Assembly: GCA_000818945.1 (NCBI GenBank) | Contig: KN805376.1 | Coordinates: 25,391 to 89,390, forward strand | Length of the DNA stretch: 64,000 bases | From: Schizochytrium sp. CCTCC M209059 | Lineage: Eukaryota > Sar > Bigyra > Thraustochytrida > Thraustochytriidae | Direction: 5' to 3' | In this document: positions 42,001 through 51,414 of the stretch, piece after piece | Layout: each line of letters begins with the position of its first letter | Position numbering within the stretch: the first letter of the stretch is position 1 | Position numbers and translations under genes: made by a program | Notes under the pieces: generated by a model | Told to the model about the DNA's origin: nothing | The model's database searches: none | The model's input: only the letters and a program-made list of their open reading frames with translations

Positions 42001-42828
42001 TCGGTTGGTGGCGGAAGTGTCGCAAGCGAGGAGACCTTTCACCGTCTCGATCGGCGACACGCGCGTTCGCTCGGGATCAAGTCAAGCGACCGTATGGTAC
42101 GCACGCGTCTATACTTTACGAGCGAGTCACACCTCCATTCGCTGCTCAATATCTTGCGCTATACTACGCCCGAGTCGCTGGGTTTGAACGAAGATGACGA
42201 GCTGGAGCTGCCCGAGCTCACCGAGGAGGCCAAGGCGAAGCTCGAAGCGATTCCAGAACTGAACTATCTGACGCATATCGTCTTTCGTCTCTTTGAGTTG
42301 TCCCCACGCAATGGCAATGGTCGTAGTTTCCGCCGTCGCCGTAGCGAATCCGACTCTCAAGCCGCATCCGAGGGCCAATATCCGCGCCGATTTCGCGTGT
42401 CGGTGGCCGTTTCGCCCGGTGTCGAAATTCACGTCGGCCCGAACGGCAAGGTCGAGCAGGGTTGCGGAACGCAGGCTTCTGCCGACAACGCAGCGGCCCT
42501 CAATGTGCAAGACGGAGCTGCGTACGGCTCCGAGGCTGACATCCAACTCTTGCCATGCTCGCCTCTCGTGCCACTTTGGAACAACATTGAGTTTTCAAAG
42601 CTGAACAACCTCTTTCATTACGTGCTCAAGGATGTCAATAACGAGCTCGTTCAGGAAGCTGAGGAGGCCAAGACGCCGCATGTCTCTCGCGAGGTTCAGG
42701 CCAATGCCGAGGCTGAACTTCTCGACGAGGCCAGCAAGCTTAGGATTGACGTCATGACGAGTCCACGACCGGCGCCTCTCCCCGTGACGAGTGAGGATGT
42801 TCCCGTGCGCAGCCTCAACGAGGGCTAA
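39085..42828 (+). CDS. PPIP5K: VIP1/PPIP5K diphosphoinositol-pentakisphosphate kinase with histidine acid phosphatase domain
   Basis: 1247 residues, no intron. Residues 25-345 are the ATP-grasp kinase: GICAMKKKAESKAMKEIMNR, HSLICFFSDGFPLDKAVAYA, KPQYLLKDRRHVMKLMEKYG, then FVEKPVDGDDHNIYIYYP and SFIYEKFI. From 415 the phosphatase-like domain starts with IAIVRHGDRTPKQKLKLK (RHG at 423-425) and ends near VRTRLYFTSESHLHSLLNIL; the second catalytic His lies in the SHLHSL block. The enzyme phosphorylates position 1 of IP6 or 5-IP7 to make inositol pyrophosphates, which report phosphate and energy status, while the second domain can reverse it. Low-complexity Ser/Gly insertions at about 890-985 interrupt the phosphatase domain. 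The ATG is the first in the frame. Confidence 0.95.
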   Translation: MTDYTQFESDLLDFSRHEFGGLAKPTKSSPIIVGICAMKKKAESKAMKEIMNRLRHRGGINSLVFPEKMILEGRIEDWPRCHSLICFFSDGFPLDKAVAYAELRKPFLVNEIKPQYLLKDRRHVMKLMEKYGVPTPEHVVMNRSAASPSGYPVDINSEDDLEEYDDYIVISGERIDKPFVEKPVDGDDHNIYIYYPRSAGGGSCRLFRKVNDRSSEFFPDVNKVRRNGSFIYEKFIRTEGSDVKVYTVTSGYAHSEARKSPTIDGVVSRNEDGFEVRYPVLLNNEEKEIAARIVAATGQRICGFDLLRSDRDSFVCDVNGWSFVKNNQKYYEDFALILSDLIRRAMGMASPQRFFPASSGSLFNEGFEDDTSDTDTESGPPTPVAKAPSLRAASLASLKASDNDDATDDSPHEELRCVIAIVRHGDRTPKQKLKLKTTHHSLLALFDKYGSGNTREELKLKSAAQLGDVLKILSQRIDDVRREREARSGEDSDSEEQDYLDSLLQARTVLEMHGTFKGINRKVQLKPTDWDPDTGDIVEAQFILKWGGVLTFPGRHQAELMGQSFRQKLYPFDGLLRLHSTYRHDLKVYSSNEGRVQVTAAAFAKGLLSFTGHLTPILTSLVRKSAEVDSLLDDASDAKQPIENVKKRLHAALLEKEPVKDEIMHQVAPTSASSLTDSFKEIDFNPRAAMGTLNLHIVGLVKQLRALVKTHREKFGINNTGSAGVANTGKLLEESSQNAEPSATGDIKMSGEANEGVSASLGRTDVGHSLQSIVSAENGTALLMALHRWSKLEKDFYVRKKDRFDLSKIPDIADSVKFDMLHNQQLLKLQPPHLHKIFKLSLSLADIVVPQEYGMTPEEKKSIGGRIAHNLIEKVQADFANTVSYCINGPRGSGSAQGHSGSGPGGSVTSGSTRKLSHLQKVDPNTVTSQPGGGNNQTSNSTSSSAGASANAAMSVAGASPPETPNNDSCDSSVGGGSVASEETFHRLDRRHARSLGIKSSDRMVRTRLYFTSESHLHSLLNILRYTTPESLGLNEDDELELPELTEEAKAKLEAIPELNYLTHIVFRLFELSPRNGNGRSFRRRRSESDSQAASEGQYPRRFRVSVAVSPGVEIHVGPNGKVEQGCGTQASADNAAALNVQDGAAYGSEADIQLLPCSPLVPLWNNIEFSKLNNLFHYVLKDVNNELVQEAEEAKTPHVSREVQANAEAELLDEASKLRIDVMTSPRPAPLPVTSEDVPVRSLNEG

Positions 42829-43467
42829 CATCCTTTTTCTCTTCTTCGTCGAGTCGAGGCCAAACCATCCATCATCGTCGTCTTCATTTCCTTGACGTTT
42901 CCTTTCCAAGAGCAAAGGCAAATATTTCTCTGGTTCTCGACTTCTTTTCACTTCAACCAATTACGTAGATTTTCTTTTCTCTTTTCTGGTTTGTTATTTC
43001 CCCCTCGCTGGTCTGGTGTTTTTGATCTTCCTCTTCCTTTGTGTTATGTAGAAAGGTCCTGACGATGATGTTCAAACTCGAGCAGCAGCACAAGCACAGC
43101 AGCAGCGATAGCAGCAACATGGACGCAGCAAAACAAGCACGGACGCGTGCACTTTCGATATTTCCCCCTTCTCTTCATTCATCCTCTCGTGCATCCATGC
43201 GTTCGTTCATCCTTTCACTCATTCATCCACCCCCAAGGGATCGAACAACACAGAGGCAAGCTTTTTTGTTTCCCTACCAGTGCTGTAAGAACAGCAGAAG
43301 CGGCAGCAGAAACAAAGGATCCAATGGAAAGAATGGGAAAGGGAGAGAAAGAATAAGTACTGGCTCGCGCTCGCTTACCCCAGTGTGCGTACTACTGTTT
43401 CTGCTGTTCAAATGCCAGTTCGCTCGCCGGACGCGCGCAAGGAGAACTTGCAATCGCCTATGTTTAC
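42829..43467. other. Convergent 3' region, VIP1 / methyltransferase
   Basis: 639 bp with CAG/CAC-rich patch at 43080-43125. No gene recognised. Confidence 0.6.
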
Positions 43468-44362
43468 TTATTCCTTTTCTTCACCACCTTCCTTTTGCGC
43501 AACGAAAATGTAGTGCACATTGGTGGAATCCTTGGCTTCGGGCTGAGCAGCGGTCATGACTGTTGGTTTTGCTACCGTGGAGACGGAGACGCGCCAGGGG
43601 TACTCGTCATTCTCGAGGTAGCCGAGACGGTTATCCGGGACGCCATAAGAAATCATGAAGAAGATGCCATTGGGCTTGAGCACACGCACACACTCAGCGA
43701 GCATCTTGGACACGTTGCCAGTGGATCCCTCGCCGCAGAGAATAGAGTCCATCGTGCCTTTGTCGATGATGCAGTCGAAGGTTTCGTCGCTAAAGTCCAA
43801 ATGGCACGCGTTCATGACCTGCCACGTGAGCGTGGGCTTGTCCTTGTGGCGCTCCTTCATCTGGTCAATGACCACTTTGGAGATGTCAATGTTGGCAATC
43901 GACGTAAAGTTGTCCTCGTACATGTCCTCCGTCATTCCTGTGTGTGCGAAAATAAATAATTAAGCATGTGACGTTTTGGCAACAAGCGTGAGTCGATATG
44001 GTCAACGATTAAAACACACAAGCCCGTGTGTAAAAAGAACTTGAAGAAAAGGAAACCGAACTTACGCGAGTTGCCACATCCGATGTTCAAGATGTTGTCG
44101 CTTTCTTTGACGCCTGCCCCCCGGAGCTTGTCCTTGAGGCCAGAGTACCTCTGGTACCAGTCAAAGGCCTCCGGGTCCTTGGTGTACCTGCGCAAAGGAA
44201 ATTCGCAGTGGACAGACAGCCGGACCCCATTGTTAGTGTGAGTAAAACGTGCTCCACGGAGAAATCTTTCATCGACATGAAAACAGGGATACGCCGTCAA
44301 GCTTGCGCGCGTATGCGAACCTACCTCTCATCCCAGTACTGGTGCCGGCCGTACTGCGCCAT
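43468..44362 (-). CDS. Small class I SAM methyltransferase of the EEF1A-lysine type, three exons
   Basis: Exons 44325-44362, 44066-44187 and 43468-43937 encode 209 residues; introns of 137 bp (GTAGGT..CAG) and 128 bp (GTAAGT..CAG) both split Arg codons. The product starts MAQYGRHQYWDERYTKDPEA and has the SAM motif I ILNIGCGNSR, then YEDNFTSIANIDISKVVIDQ, LDFSDETFDCIIDKGTMDSI and RVLKPNGIFFMISYG. This combination (YWDERY, GCGNS, DKGTLD-like) is that of METTL13/EEF1AKMT4-type enzymes, which methylate lysine or the N-terminus of elongation factor eEF1A. The exact target cannot be read. Joining the exons restores motif I, which supports the splice sites. Confidence 0.88.
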
Positions 44363-44820
44363 TTCTACCTGCTGCTGGCGCGCGTCGCGCGAACGGCTTC
44401 TCTGCTCGACGAAGAAGGCGACGAAGGCGTCGCGGGCTCGTCGCCGCTCTCCGTGTGCGTGCTCGGCCTGGCGGCTGCGCGCGCGGGGGCGAGCGGCGTC
44501 GGGAGGCGCGCCGTAACGGGGGCGGCCAACTGACGTGCACGCGAGCGGCTCTCGGCTCTCGGCGCGGGCGCGGGTGCGGGCGCTTGCTCGCACGACGGGC
44601 TCGCTCTTTCCTGCCTGGGCGCGATCGACGTTTGAGATTGAGCGAAGCGCCCAAGTCTGACCGATGCAGCTCAAACACTTGTAACGCCACCTATACTCGT
44701 GTTGCGCGTCGCTTTACTGAACTTGCTGGATCGGGCTGCCACAGTACATCGTTATACAAGTAGCCTATTACTCATAGTATAGTTGGTGAGGCGCAACGGC
44801 ACTCTCGAAGATGGGTCTTC

Positions 44821-44865
44821 TCGGCTCGGCTCGGCTCGGCTCGGCTCGGCTCGGCTCGGCTCGGC
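44821..44865. repeat. (TCGGC)9 pentanucleotide tract
   Basis: Nine perfect copies. Confidence 0.95.
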
Positions 44866-45573
44866 TCAACTCGTCCTATTTGATTGGCCCCGTGTGCGAC
44901 AAAGCCCTGGTGAAAAAAAGTTGGAGATGGGGTCGTCTCAAAGACAAGCACGAATCAGGAAATAAAAAGTCAACTGGGAGAAAGAAGCTCGTGTTTGCAA
45001 CAGCAAACGTATTCTCCTGGTTGGGATAGCTGGCGACGGTGACTTTTTCTTCTCAACAAATCTTCAGCCTAATTATTCCATGCTCGAAGCAAAGACGAAA
45101 AGAAGAGCAAGTCATTTCCACGTTGTTTTTGACCAAGAGAAACCATCGATGCAAGCGAAAAGCTGATGATGTTCTCGTCCGGAAATAAATTGTTCCGCTT
45201 TGTATTGTGCTTTGCACACCTCAACATCGAGGGACATGTACAAGTTAGGTTTCTTGCACAAGACACAATGATGCACAGCAAAGTTTGGTAGACATTGAAA
45301 AGCTGTTTTTCCTTTTCGCAGTGCAAATTAAGCGTGGCCTTTCTTCTTTCAGATGGTGCTTAGCAGACTTCGAGAGGAAATAGAACGCTTCGTGTATCTC
45401 ACATGATGCACGGCAAAGCTCAAAAGAATTGATTTGAAAGCTTTGCTTCGCATGCTGCACGAGGCAGGAAGGCCACGTACTCAGCTTACCCCAACGAGTA
45501 AAGATCTTTACAATAAGATGGTTCCGGTGGGACCTTACTTTGTGATTATTCACCAAAGGCGCCAGAGAGTTCC

Positions 45574-45637
45574 ACCGAACGTTTGGATGAGTTCTACACC
45601 GAACGTTTGGATGAGTTCTACACCAAACGTTTGGATA
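45574..45637. repeat. 24-bp direct repeat, about 2.7 copies
   Basis: Units start at 45574, 45598 and 45622; the unit begins ACCGAACGTTTGGATGAG. The third copy has one change (CCG to CCA) and is truncated. Confidence 0.9.
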
Positions 45638-45650
45638 TGGAACTGGGTTT

Positions 45651-46640
45651 TTACGAAATCTCTAGCCTGTCGGACCGGATCTGAGAATCAGATTGATGTA
45701 TTGCAAAATTTGGTTCTCCTCCGTGCTCGTGAACAACGATTTCTGTTGTGACAGAGCTCTTTGAGGTTTCCTCGCCCAATGAAAAATCTGGAGCTGGTTT
45801 ACTCGCGCAGCTTGTCTCACTGCTTTGATGAGCTTTCAGACGCGATTCGGGGAAAGAATTGTTGCGGCGATGGTATTCTGTCTCTTGTACGACATTGACG
45901 GAGGACAGACCTTTGGGGCTGATATGCCTCTTTTCTGTTGCAAACGTGTTGTTGGATGGAGAGTTTTCACGGTTCTCCACCTCCTCACGATGCAAATTCG
46001 TTGGCATTTCGGAGACTGCTGGCGCTGCTTTCGATTCTGCGATGCTTGCGGCATCGTAATAGGTTTCGTTATTCTCCCCGTCTTCAAGGTCTCTCCTTTC
46101 TTTCTCTTCTTCCACGTCTTGATCCTCTTGACCCTCTTGTCTGTCCTTTTCCTCCCAGTCCTCTTGCTGGTTTCTCTTTGCACCAATGGCAGCAAAGACA
46201 TTGGGCAATATGGAAGTAGCTACGGGAAGCGAGGCCGCGCCGGAATAAAGCGTGCCGTGAAAGGCTGGTTGCAAGGAGAGCGCCGAGACGAAATCTCTCG
46301 TGCTAGCGCGTGACATTTCCTGTTCTCTTGGGGCCTGCAGCACGCGTTGCTTGGCATCGCGGAACTCTGTCTCGTTCAAAACCCCCAAGCGCAGATACTC
46401 TTGCAGCTGTTCGAGCTGGCGGCCCACCGAGACGCCGTGCATGTCATCGTGTAGGGAGAGCGCCCAGGGAGGCAAGATATCCGGGATCTCGTGCTCTGGC
46501 TGCTGCCCGTCATACTTTTTGCCCACGATGCGCACGCTGGGCTCGCGGAGTCTCTGCTCGCGCTGGGCGATCTCCTCGAGCTGCTGCGCCCGCCGCAACT
46601 CTCGCGCCTGCTGCTCCTCGTCGTCCTCGCAGACGCACAT
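45651..46640 (-). CDS. Unknown protein with SHOCT-like motif
   Basis: 329 residues from the ATG at 46640. The first 40 residues are a charged helix (DDEEQQARELRRAQQLEEIA). Residues 75-101 (RQLEQLQEYLRLGVLNETEF then RDAKQRVL) match the short C-terminal-domain SHOCT pattern: L-x-x-L-x-x-(L/M)-x-x-x-G-x-(L/I)-(T/N)-x-x-E-F-x-x-x-K. The remainder is disordered, rich in Glu, Ser and Asn, with no hydrophobic segment. SHOCT motifs are usually oligomerisation helices at protein ends and are more common in bacteria. The N-terminus may be incomplete: a different frame upstream (46650-46960) encodes Cys pairs (ASCESC, PCLHCPYE), and a frameshift or missed intron could link them. Function unknown. Confidence 0.65.
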   Translation of the reverse strand: MCVCEDDEEQQARELRRAQQLEEIAQREQRLREPSVRIVGKKYDGQQPEHEIPDILPPWALSLHDDMHGVSVGRQLEQLQEYLRLGVLNETEFRDAKQRVLQAPREQEMSRASTRDFVSALSLQPAFHGTLYSGAASLPVATSILPNVFAAIGAKRNQQEDWEEKDRQEGQEDQDVEEEKERRDLEDGENNETYYDAASIAESKAAPAVSEMPTNLHREEVENRENSPSNNTFATEKRHISPKGLSSVNVVQETEYHRRNNSFPESRLKAHQSSETSCASKPAPDFSLGEETSKSSVTTEIVVHEHGGEPNFAIHQSDSQIRSDRLEIS

Positions 46641-47365
46641 CGTCTGCCTCCCAACACGGTCTGCCTTCCTCGCGGTCCCGCCGTCGCCGCCGCCCCTGCC
46701 GCGTCTGAGTCGTCTTTGTCTGCGTCCGCGTCCGCGTCCGAGTCCGCCACGACGACGGGATGCCGTCGTCGCTGCTCGCGTTCATACGGGCAATGCAGGC
46801 AGGGCACGCGACCCACCCAGCCAATGTCCCGGACCGGCTCACTCCGCCGCGCTCGACGCTCCGGCCGTCGCCTGCTCCTCGCCGCCGGCCCTGGGGCTCT
46901 GGTCGCCGCGGCGCAGCTTTCGCAGCTCGCCATCGCCATCGCCGCCGCGGCGTGCGGCGCTCTGCTCTGCTCGTGCGCGGGGTCTCGCGCAGCGGGTTCT
47001 TCCTTGCGCGTCGTCCATCTCTCCCAAAGAGAGACCAAGAAGAAGGAGGGCGAGATGAGCGCGTGAGCGCGCTCGCCATGTGTCCAGCGGAGAAGAACCG
47101 AGGCGAACGCGACCCTCCGCAGCCGCGGGGGCACGTGCCCGATTTGGGGTTGCGGTAGTTCCATAAGTGCGGACTCAAGAGCCCTTCGTTCAGCACCTCT
47201 TGCAGTCGTAGTCGAAGGCCTAGGTAGTGCTAGCGCTTTCCGGGGATCAACGTTACTGCGCGAGGCAGGCATGCGAAACCGGTACTACACGCGCCAGCAG
47301 CGGCAGCGGCAGCGACCTCGGAGAGGAGAGGAGAGGAGAGGAGGTAGACTGCCTTCGCTCGCGAG
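46641..47365. other. GC-rich interval upstream of the SHOCT-like gene
   Basis: Frames are open on both strands because of composition. The minus-strand frame with two CxxC pairs is the only one that looks protein-like. A GGAGA pentamer tract lies at 47320-47343. Confidence 0.5.
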
Positions 47366-47620
47366 ATGGTGCTTGCGGCGTGCGGGTGGGTGCTGGCGAA
47401 CGCCTCGCTCGGGGAGCTCCTGGTTCTGGAGCTGACGGGGGTCATCTTGCTGGTGACGGCGGTCTTGGCCTTGGCGGCGAACGGGGCGCACGACATGGGC
47501 AGCAGCGCGTGGCGGGCAGGCGCGACTTCGGTAGCAACGACGACGACGACGACGATGACGATTGCAGCAGGAGGAAGGCAAGATGTACGGCGACGAGCGG
47601 TGGACGATGAACGATTATAG
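47366..47620 (+). CDS. Possible small membrane protein
   Basis: 84 codons starting at ATG 47366. Residues about 1-40 are hydrophobic, MVLAACGWVLANASLGELLV followed by LELTGVILLVTAVLALAANG, enough for a signal anchor or membrane helix; the rest is Thr/Arg-rich and encoded partly by a GAC/GAT repeat. It lies just downstream of a GGAGA tract, as real genes in the window do. It could equally be chance in GC-rich DNA. No family is recognised. Confidence 0.3.
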   Translation: MVLAACGWVLANASLGELLVLELTGVILLVTAVLALAANGAHDMGSSAWRAGATSVATTTTTTMTIAAGGRQDVRRRAVDDERL

Positions 47621-47764
47621 CACAAAAGACATGAAGAAGAAGAAGAGTTAAACTGCACACATAGGCTACGTAGAGATAGTAGTACTATACCATTATAAAA
47701 TAGGATTGGTGCTCTTTTGCCCTTAGCCCCGTAAACGATTGAGGATAATAACCTGCCACCAGGA

Positions 47765-47804
47765 AGCATAGCATAGCATAGCATAGCACAGCACAGCACA
47801 GCAT
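47765..47804. repeat. (AGCAT/AGCAC)8 pentanucleotide tract
   Basis: Four AGCAT, three AGCAC and one AGCAT, 24 bp beyond the HACL1 stop codon. Unlike the other tracts it lies on the 3' side. Confidence 0.92.
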
Positions 47805-47827
47805 TAGTGTAGCAGAGCAAAATTCGC

Positions 47828-49573
47828 TCAAAGGTTGGACTTGGACGGCTCCGGAGCGGCGTCGGAGTCCTCGGCGCGTGAAAGCCAACCGAACTCCTGC
47901 TTCTTGCGACCGCTAAAGGGATCGATAATGATGTTAATGAGGCAAGGACGCGGATGCGCGACGGCCTCGCGAAGAGCAGGCTGAATGTCGTCCGGAGATT
48001 CGACGTAGAATCCCTTGCCGCCAAAGCCCGTAATAACATTCTCATAATGCGCCTGGTCCTTGGCCGAGAGACTCGTCACCGGGACACCGCCCTTGGCGCG
48101 TTCCTCGGGCGTCTCGCCAGAGTGCGGCACGCCAACGCCAATACCGCTGTTGTTGACAACAATAAAGGTGATGTTGTTGAGGTTGTACCTGCAAGCGGTC
48201 TCGACCTCCATGCCAGAAAAGCCAAAGGCAGAGTCACCCTCAATGCAAAAGATTTGCTTCTTGGGGTACAAGACGGCTGCGGCCAGGGCAAACCCGAGAC
48301 CAACGCCCATGGTGCCGTACGTGCCGGCGTCGAGACGATGCTTGGGAAGATAATTTTCGAGAATCGTGCGGCCAATGTCGAGCGTATTGGCACCCTCCGT
48401 GCTGATGATGGCGTCCTTGTATCCGTTTTCGAGGAAAGACTGGATCTCCGAGAAGACGACATAGTAGTTCATGGGCGTGGAGCGATCGCTCGCGAGCTCA
48501 AGGTTGGCGTTGCGGTTCTTGCTGACCTTGGCATCGAGAAGCTTCCACCACTCGTCATCGCGCTTGCGTGGGGCCACCTTCTCCTTTTCGACAGCGTCGG
48601 AGAGCTGCTCGAGGACAGCGGACGCCTGGCCACAAAGCGTGGCGGCGGGAGGGACATTGTCACCAAAGACTTCGGGGCAAACGTCGATCTGAATGATCTT
48701 CACATCCTTGCGGAAGCGTGGGGGCAGGCCAAAATGGAGAATCCAGTTGAGACGCGCGCCGCAAAGCACGACGACATCAGCGGACTTGAGTGCGGTCGAG
48801 CGGCCGGGAGCAATTGAGTTGGGGTGGTCGTCAGGGATGCAGCCCTTGCCCATGGGCGTTGGCAGGTAGGGCAGGTTAAGCGTTTCCACCAGACGCTGGG
48901 CCTGCTTGCCGCCGTTGCCGTATGCGCAGCCCTTGCCGACAATGACGAGGGGCCGCTCGGCGGAACGAAGGAGATCGCAGGCCTTGCGAATCTGTGCAGG
49001 ATCTGCGAGCGAGATGGGAGGCGGGAGCGCGCGCGGCACGCGCTCAAGGAGTTTCTCGTTCGGGGCCTTGTTGACAAAGTTGCCCGGGAGGTCAAGGTAG
49101 ACGGCGCCGGGCCGGCCGTAGGTGGCCATGCGAATAGCCTTTTCCACGTAAAAAGGGACGCGCTCAAGACTGTCAAACTGGGCCGCATACTTGACGTAGG
49201 GGCGCGCGAACTCGACCTGGGGCGACTCCTGGAAGGCGCCGCGTGAGTTGAGCATCTGGTCGCTGGCGCCGCCAATGACAATCATCGGCCAGCAGTTCTC
49301 CTGGGCATTTGCAAGGCCCGCTAGCGCGTGCACGACGCCTGGGCCCGAGACGACCACGCAGACGCCGGGCGTGCCGGTCATGTACCCGATGGCGCCTGCC
49401 GCGTACGCCGCAGCCTGTTCATTCCTGCATCCGATAAAGTGGATACCGGCCTCCTGGATGGCGCCTCCCAGCTCAATGACGGGGACGCCCACGATACCAA
49501 AGACGTACTCTACGCCCTGGTCCTTGAGCGCCTGCGCGATGACCTTGGCGCCGAGTCCCGCTCCCACGGACAT
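47828..49573 (-). CDS. HACL1: 2-hydroxyacyl-CoA lyase, peroxisomal, ThDP-dependent
   Basis: 581 residues from ATG 49573, the usual length. The three-domain thiamine-diphosphate fold is complete: N-terminal GVEYVFGIVGVPVIELGGAI, GCRNEQAAAYAAGAIGYMTG with Glu52 that activates ThDP, central FAD-like domain (RPLVIVGKGCAYG), and C-terminal GTYGTMGVGLGFALAAAVLY with EGDSAFGFSGMEVETACRYN and NNITFIVVNNSG (GDS..NN ThDP/Mg motif). The final residues are SNL, which fits the PTS1 signal; human HACL1 ends SNM. The enzyme cleaves 2-hydroxyacyl-CoA to formyl-CoA and an aldehyde in alpha-oxidation of phytanic and 2-hydroxy acids. Oxalyl-CoA decarboxylase is a close relative; the PTS1 and overall match favour HACL1. 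Confidence 0.93.
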   Translation of the reverse strand: MSVGAGLGAKVIAQALKDQGVEYVFGIVGVPVIELGGAIQEAGIHFIGCRNEQAAAYAAGAIGYMTGTPGVCVVVSGPGVVHALAGLANAQENCWPMIVIGGASDQMLNSRGAFQESPQVEFARPYVKYAAQFDSLERVPFYVEKAIRMATYGRPGAVYLDLPGNFVNKAPNEKLLERVPRALPPPISLADPAQIRKACDLLRSAERPLVIVGKGCAYGNGGKQAQRLVETLNLPYLPTPMGKGCIPDDHPNSIAPGRSTALKSADVVVLCGARLNWILHFGLPPRFRKDVKIIQIDVCPEVFGDNVPPAATLCGQASAVLEQLSDAVEKEKVAPRKRDDEWWKLLDAKVSKNRNANLELASDRSTPMNYYVVFSEIQSFLENGYKDAIISTEGANTLDIGRTILENYLPKHRLDAGTYGTMGVGLGFALAAAVLYPKKQIFCIEGDSAFGFSGMEVETACRYNLNNITFIVVNNSGIGVGVPHSGETPEERAKGGVPVTSLSAKDQAHYENVITGFGGKGFYVESPDDIQPALREAVAHPRPCLINIIIDPFSGRKKQEFGWLSRAEDSDAAPEPSKSNL

Positions 49574-49681
49574 TTTCCTTGGTCCTCTTTCTCCTTCTCG
49601 CGCTGCACCTGCTTGCTGTGCTGGTCCTCGCTCCCTCGCGTGGTCTACTCCCTGTGCGCGGGCTTTGCGGTACTGCGTGCG

Positions 49682-49735
49682 TGCTCTTGCTCTTGCACTT
49701 GCTCTTGCTCTTGCTCTTGCATTAGCTCTTGCTCT
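49682..49735. repeat. (TTGCTC)n hexanucleotide tract
   Basis: Degenerate six-base units CTTGCT upstream of HACL1; a similar tract is at 18083-18110. Confidence 0.8.
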
Positions 49736-50025
49736 TGACCCTTGACCCCGCTCCGGCCTTGCTTGCGCGCAAGGGCGTATCTTGGCGCGCCGGTCCGACG
49801 CAGCCGGCCGCGCGGGGGGGAGTTGGCCGCCGGCAGCTGCAGCGGGCCGCCGGGGGACTGACGCGACTGACTAATGATGCCTGGCTCGTGCGGCGCCCAG
49901 GCCGGCCGACCTCGTCTAGTCTCGTCTCGTCTCGTCTCGCCGCGTCGCGCCGCGTCTCTCCTCGCGCTCCTCGCGTCCATCGCGCTTCTCCGGGCAAGTA
50001 AATCTCGACTTGGGACACGCACGCC

Positions 50026-50200
50026 TCAAGGGGGGGGGGGGTGTCCCCNNNNNNNNNNNNNNNNNNNNNNNNNNNNNNNNNNNNNNNNNNNNNNNNNNNN
50101 NNNNNNNNNNNNNNNNNNNNNNNNNNNNNNNNNNNNNNNNNNNNNNNNNNNNNNNNNNNNNNNNNNNNNCCCCCCCCCAAGGGGGGGGGGGGGTGTCCCC
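50026..50200. repeat. Poly-G/poly-C tandem repeat around an assembly gap
   Basis: Left flank: CAAGGGGGGGGGGGGTGTCCCC; right flank: CCCCCCCCAAGGGGGGGGGGGGGTGTCCCC. The same unit on both sides of the 121 undetermined bases (50049-50169) implies a tandem repeat that the assembly could not resolve. Confidence 0.85.
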
Positions 50201-51414
50201 GTGCGCACGCTCCTGGGGACATCTGAGAAGGTGCACACCTAATGCATACGTGTGTGCGAAACGCATTATTGAAAAAGGGGGAAAAGATGAGATACAGTCC
50301 CACTCTCCTTCGCTGTAGAGGGCAAATGATGGCGCTTCACCATAACGAGCCAGGATTAATAATCCGCCTTAATCTGTTCGCCTCTCGAACTATTTCCCCG
50401 GTTTACGTGTGCTTGTAAGGGAGAGTTGCCCGCAATTAAGGCGGTTAACAAGCTGGACCTCTGCCAAATTCCTCGCTACCTCTCGGAGAAATCCTACCCC
50501 TCCCGAGGAAACCAGTCTTCCTCCCGCATCTGCCGGTTCCTCCGAGGGGAAACGGCCTGGATCGTCACTGCATTTTTTGGCGGAGAGTTGGCAGAGAGGG
50601 TCATCTCTGCCGCGATGTCCAGTGGAGGCAGAGAGCCGCGCGTTTGCAGAACGCTTCGAGAAGCCGCGGCGCCTACAGCTTCGCTTCCGGGGGCGCGTGT
50701 GCGCCACACTCCCCCTCGACACACCCGGTACGTCCCGACCGGCAGCCTGCGCTCCCACCGCAACGACCCTCCCGGAGAGTTCCCCTCTGGGACTCCCCTC
50801 GTGTCCCCCCCGGCGCCGGTCCGCACGCCCTGGCCCGAATATATCCGGCCGCGCTCTCGCGCCTTTGCGTTGCGCCAAGGGGCTGTGGCCGAGTCCCGCC
50901 ACCGGCCCTGGTTCTCGCCGCCGCGGCTGCGGGACTGCCGCGTCAATCAGGCCGCGGCGGCGCCTGAGGGGACGCCGCCGCCGCGTCCGGGTGTCAGCTT
51001 CTTCTCGTCTTCTTCGCGAACACAGCGCGCACTGACAGACAGACAGAGAGACGGACGGAGACGCTGCACTTCTGACAGTGACACGGAAATTCTTCTCTGG
51101 GCGCAAGCGGAGGCACTCTCCGTTCGCGCGCTGCGGGGGGAGGGAGAGTCCCGGGCTGAGAGCGGAGCCGGCGTGGTAAGGGGTGCTAGGCCGCGGCTAG
51201 ACGCGGCGCTCTTGCCCCGTGCGGAGAGTGCGCAGCAACGTGCAGCGCAGGGCGAGAGCGCGGCCTGGATCCCTCCTTGCCGAGCAGCGAGGCGAGGCGT
51301 GCCGTCGCAGCCAAAACCGCAACCCACCCGAGAAGAACCCCGCCCAAGAGCAGCAACAGCAGCAGCAGCAGCAGCAGCAGCGAGAGTTGGTGCAGGAAAC
51401 AAGACAAGGCCAAG

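Larger units (their letters stand above)
44363..45650. other. Intergenic, 1.3 kb
   Basis: No gene recognised. GC-rich 44363-44660 upstream of the methyltransferase; (TCGGC)9 at 44821-44865; then AT-richer DNA with a 24-bp tandem repeat at 45574-45637. Confidence 0.6.
49574..51414. promoter_or_regulatory. Divergent intergenic region, HACL1 / polyubiquitin, with assembly gap
   Basis: 1.84 kb. A TTGCTC hexamer tract lies at 49682-49735 and a TCGTC pentamer tract at 49911-49945, both upstream of HACL1. A poly-G repeat flanks the N run. 50426-51200 is GC-rich with long frames open on both strands, none recognised. A CAG run at 51353-51382 sits just before the polyubiquitin ATG. Confidence 0.5.
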
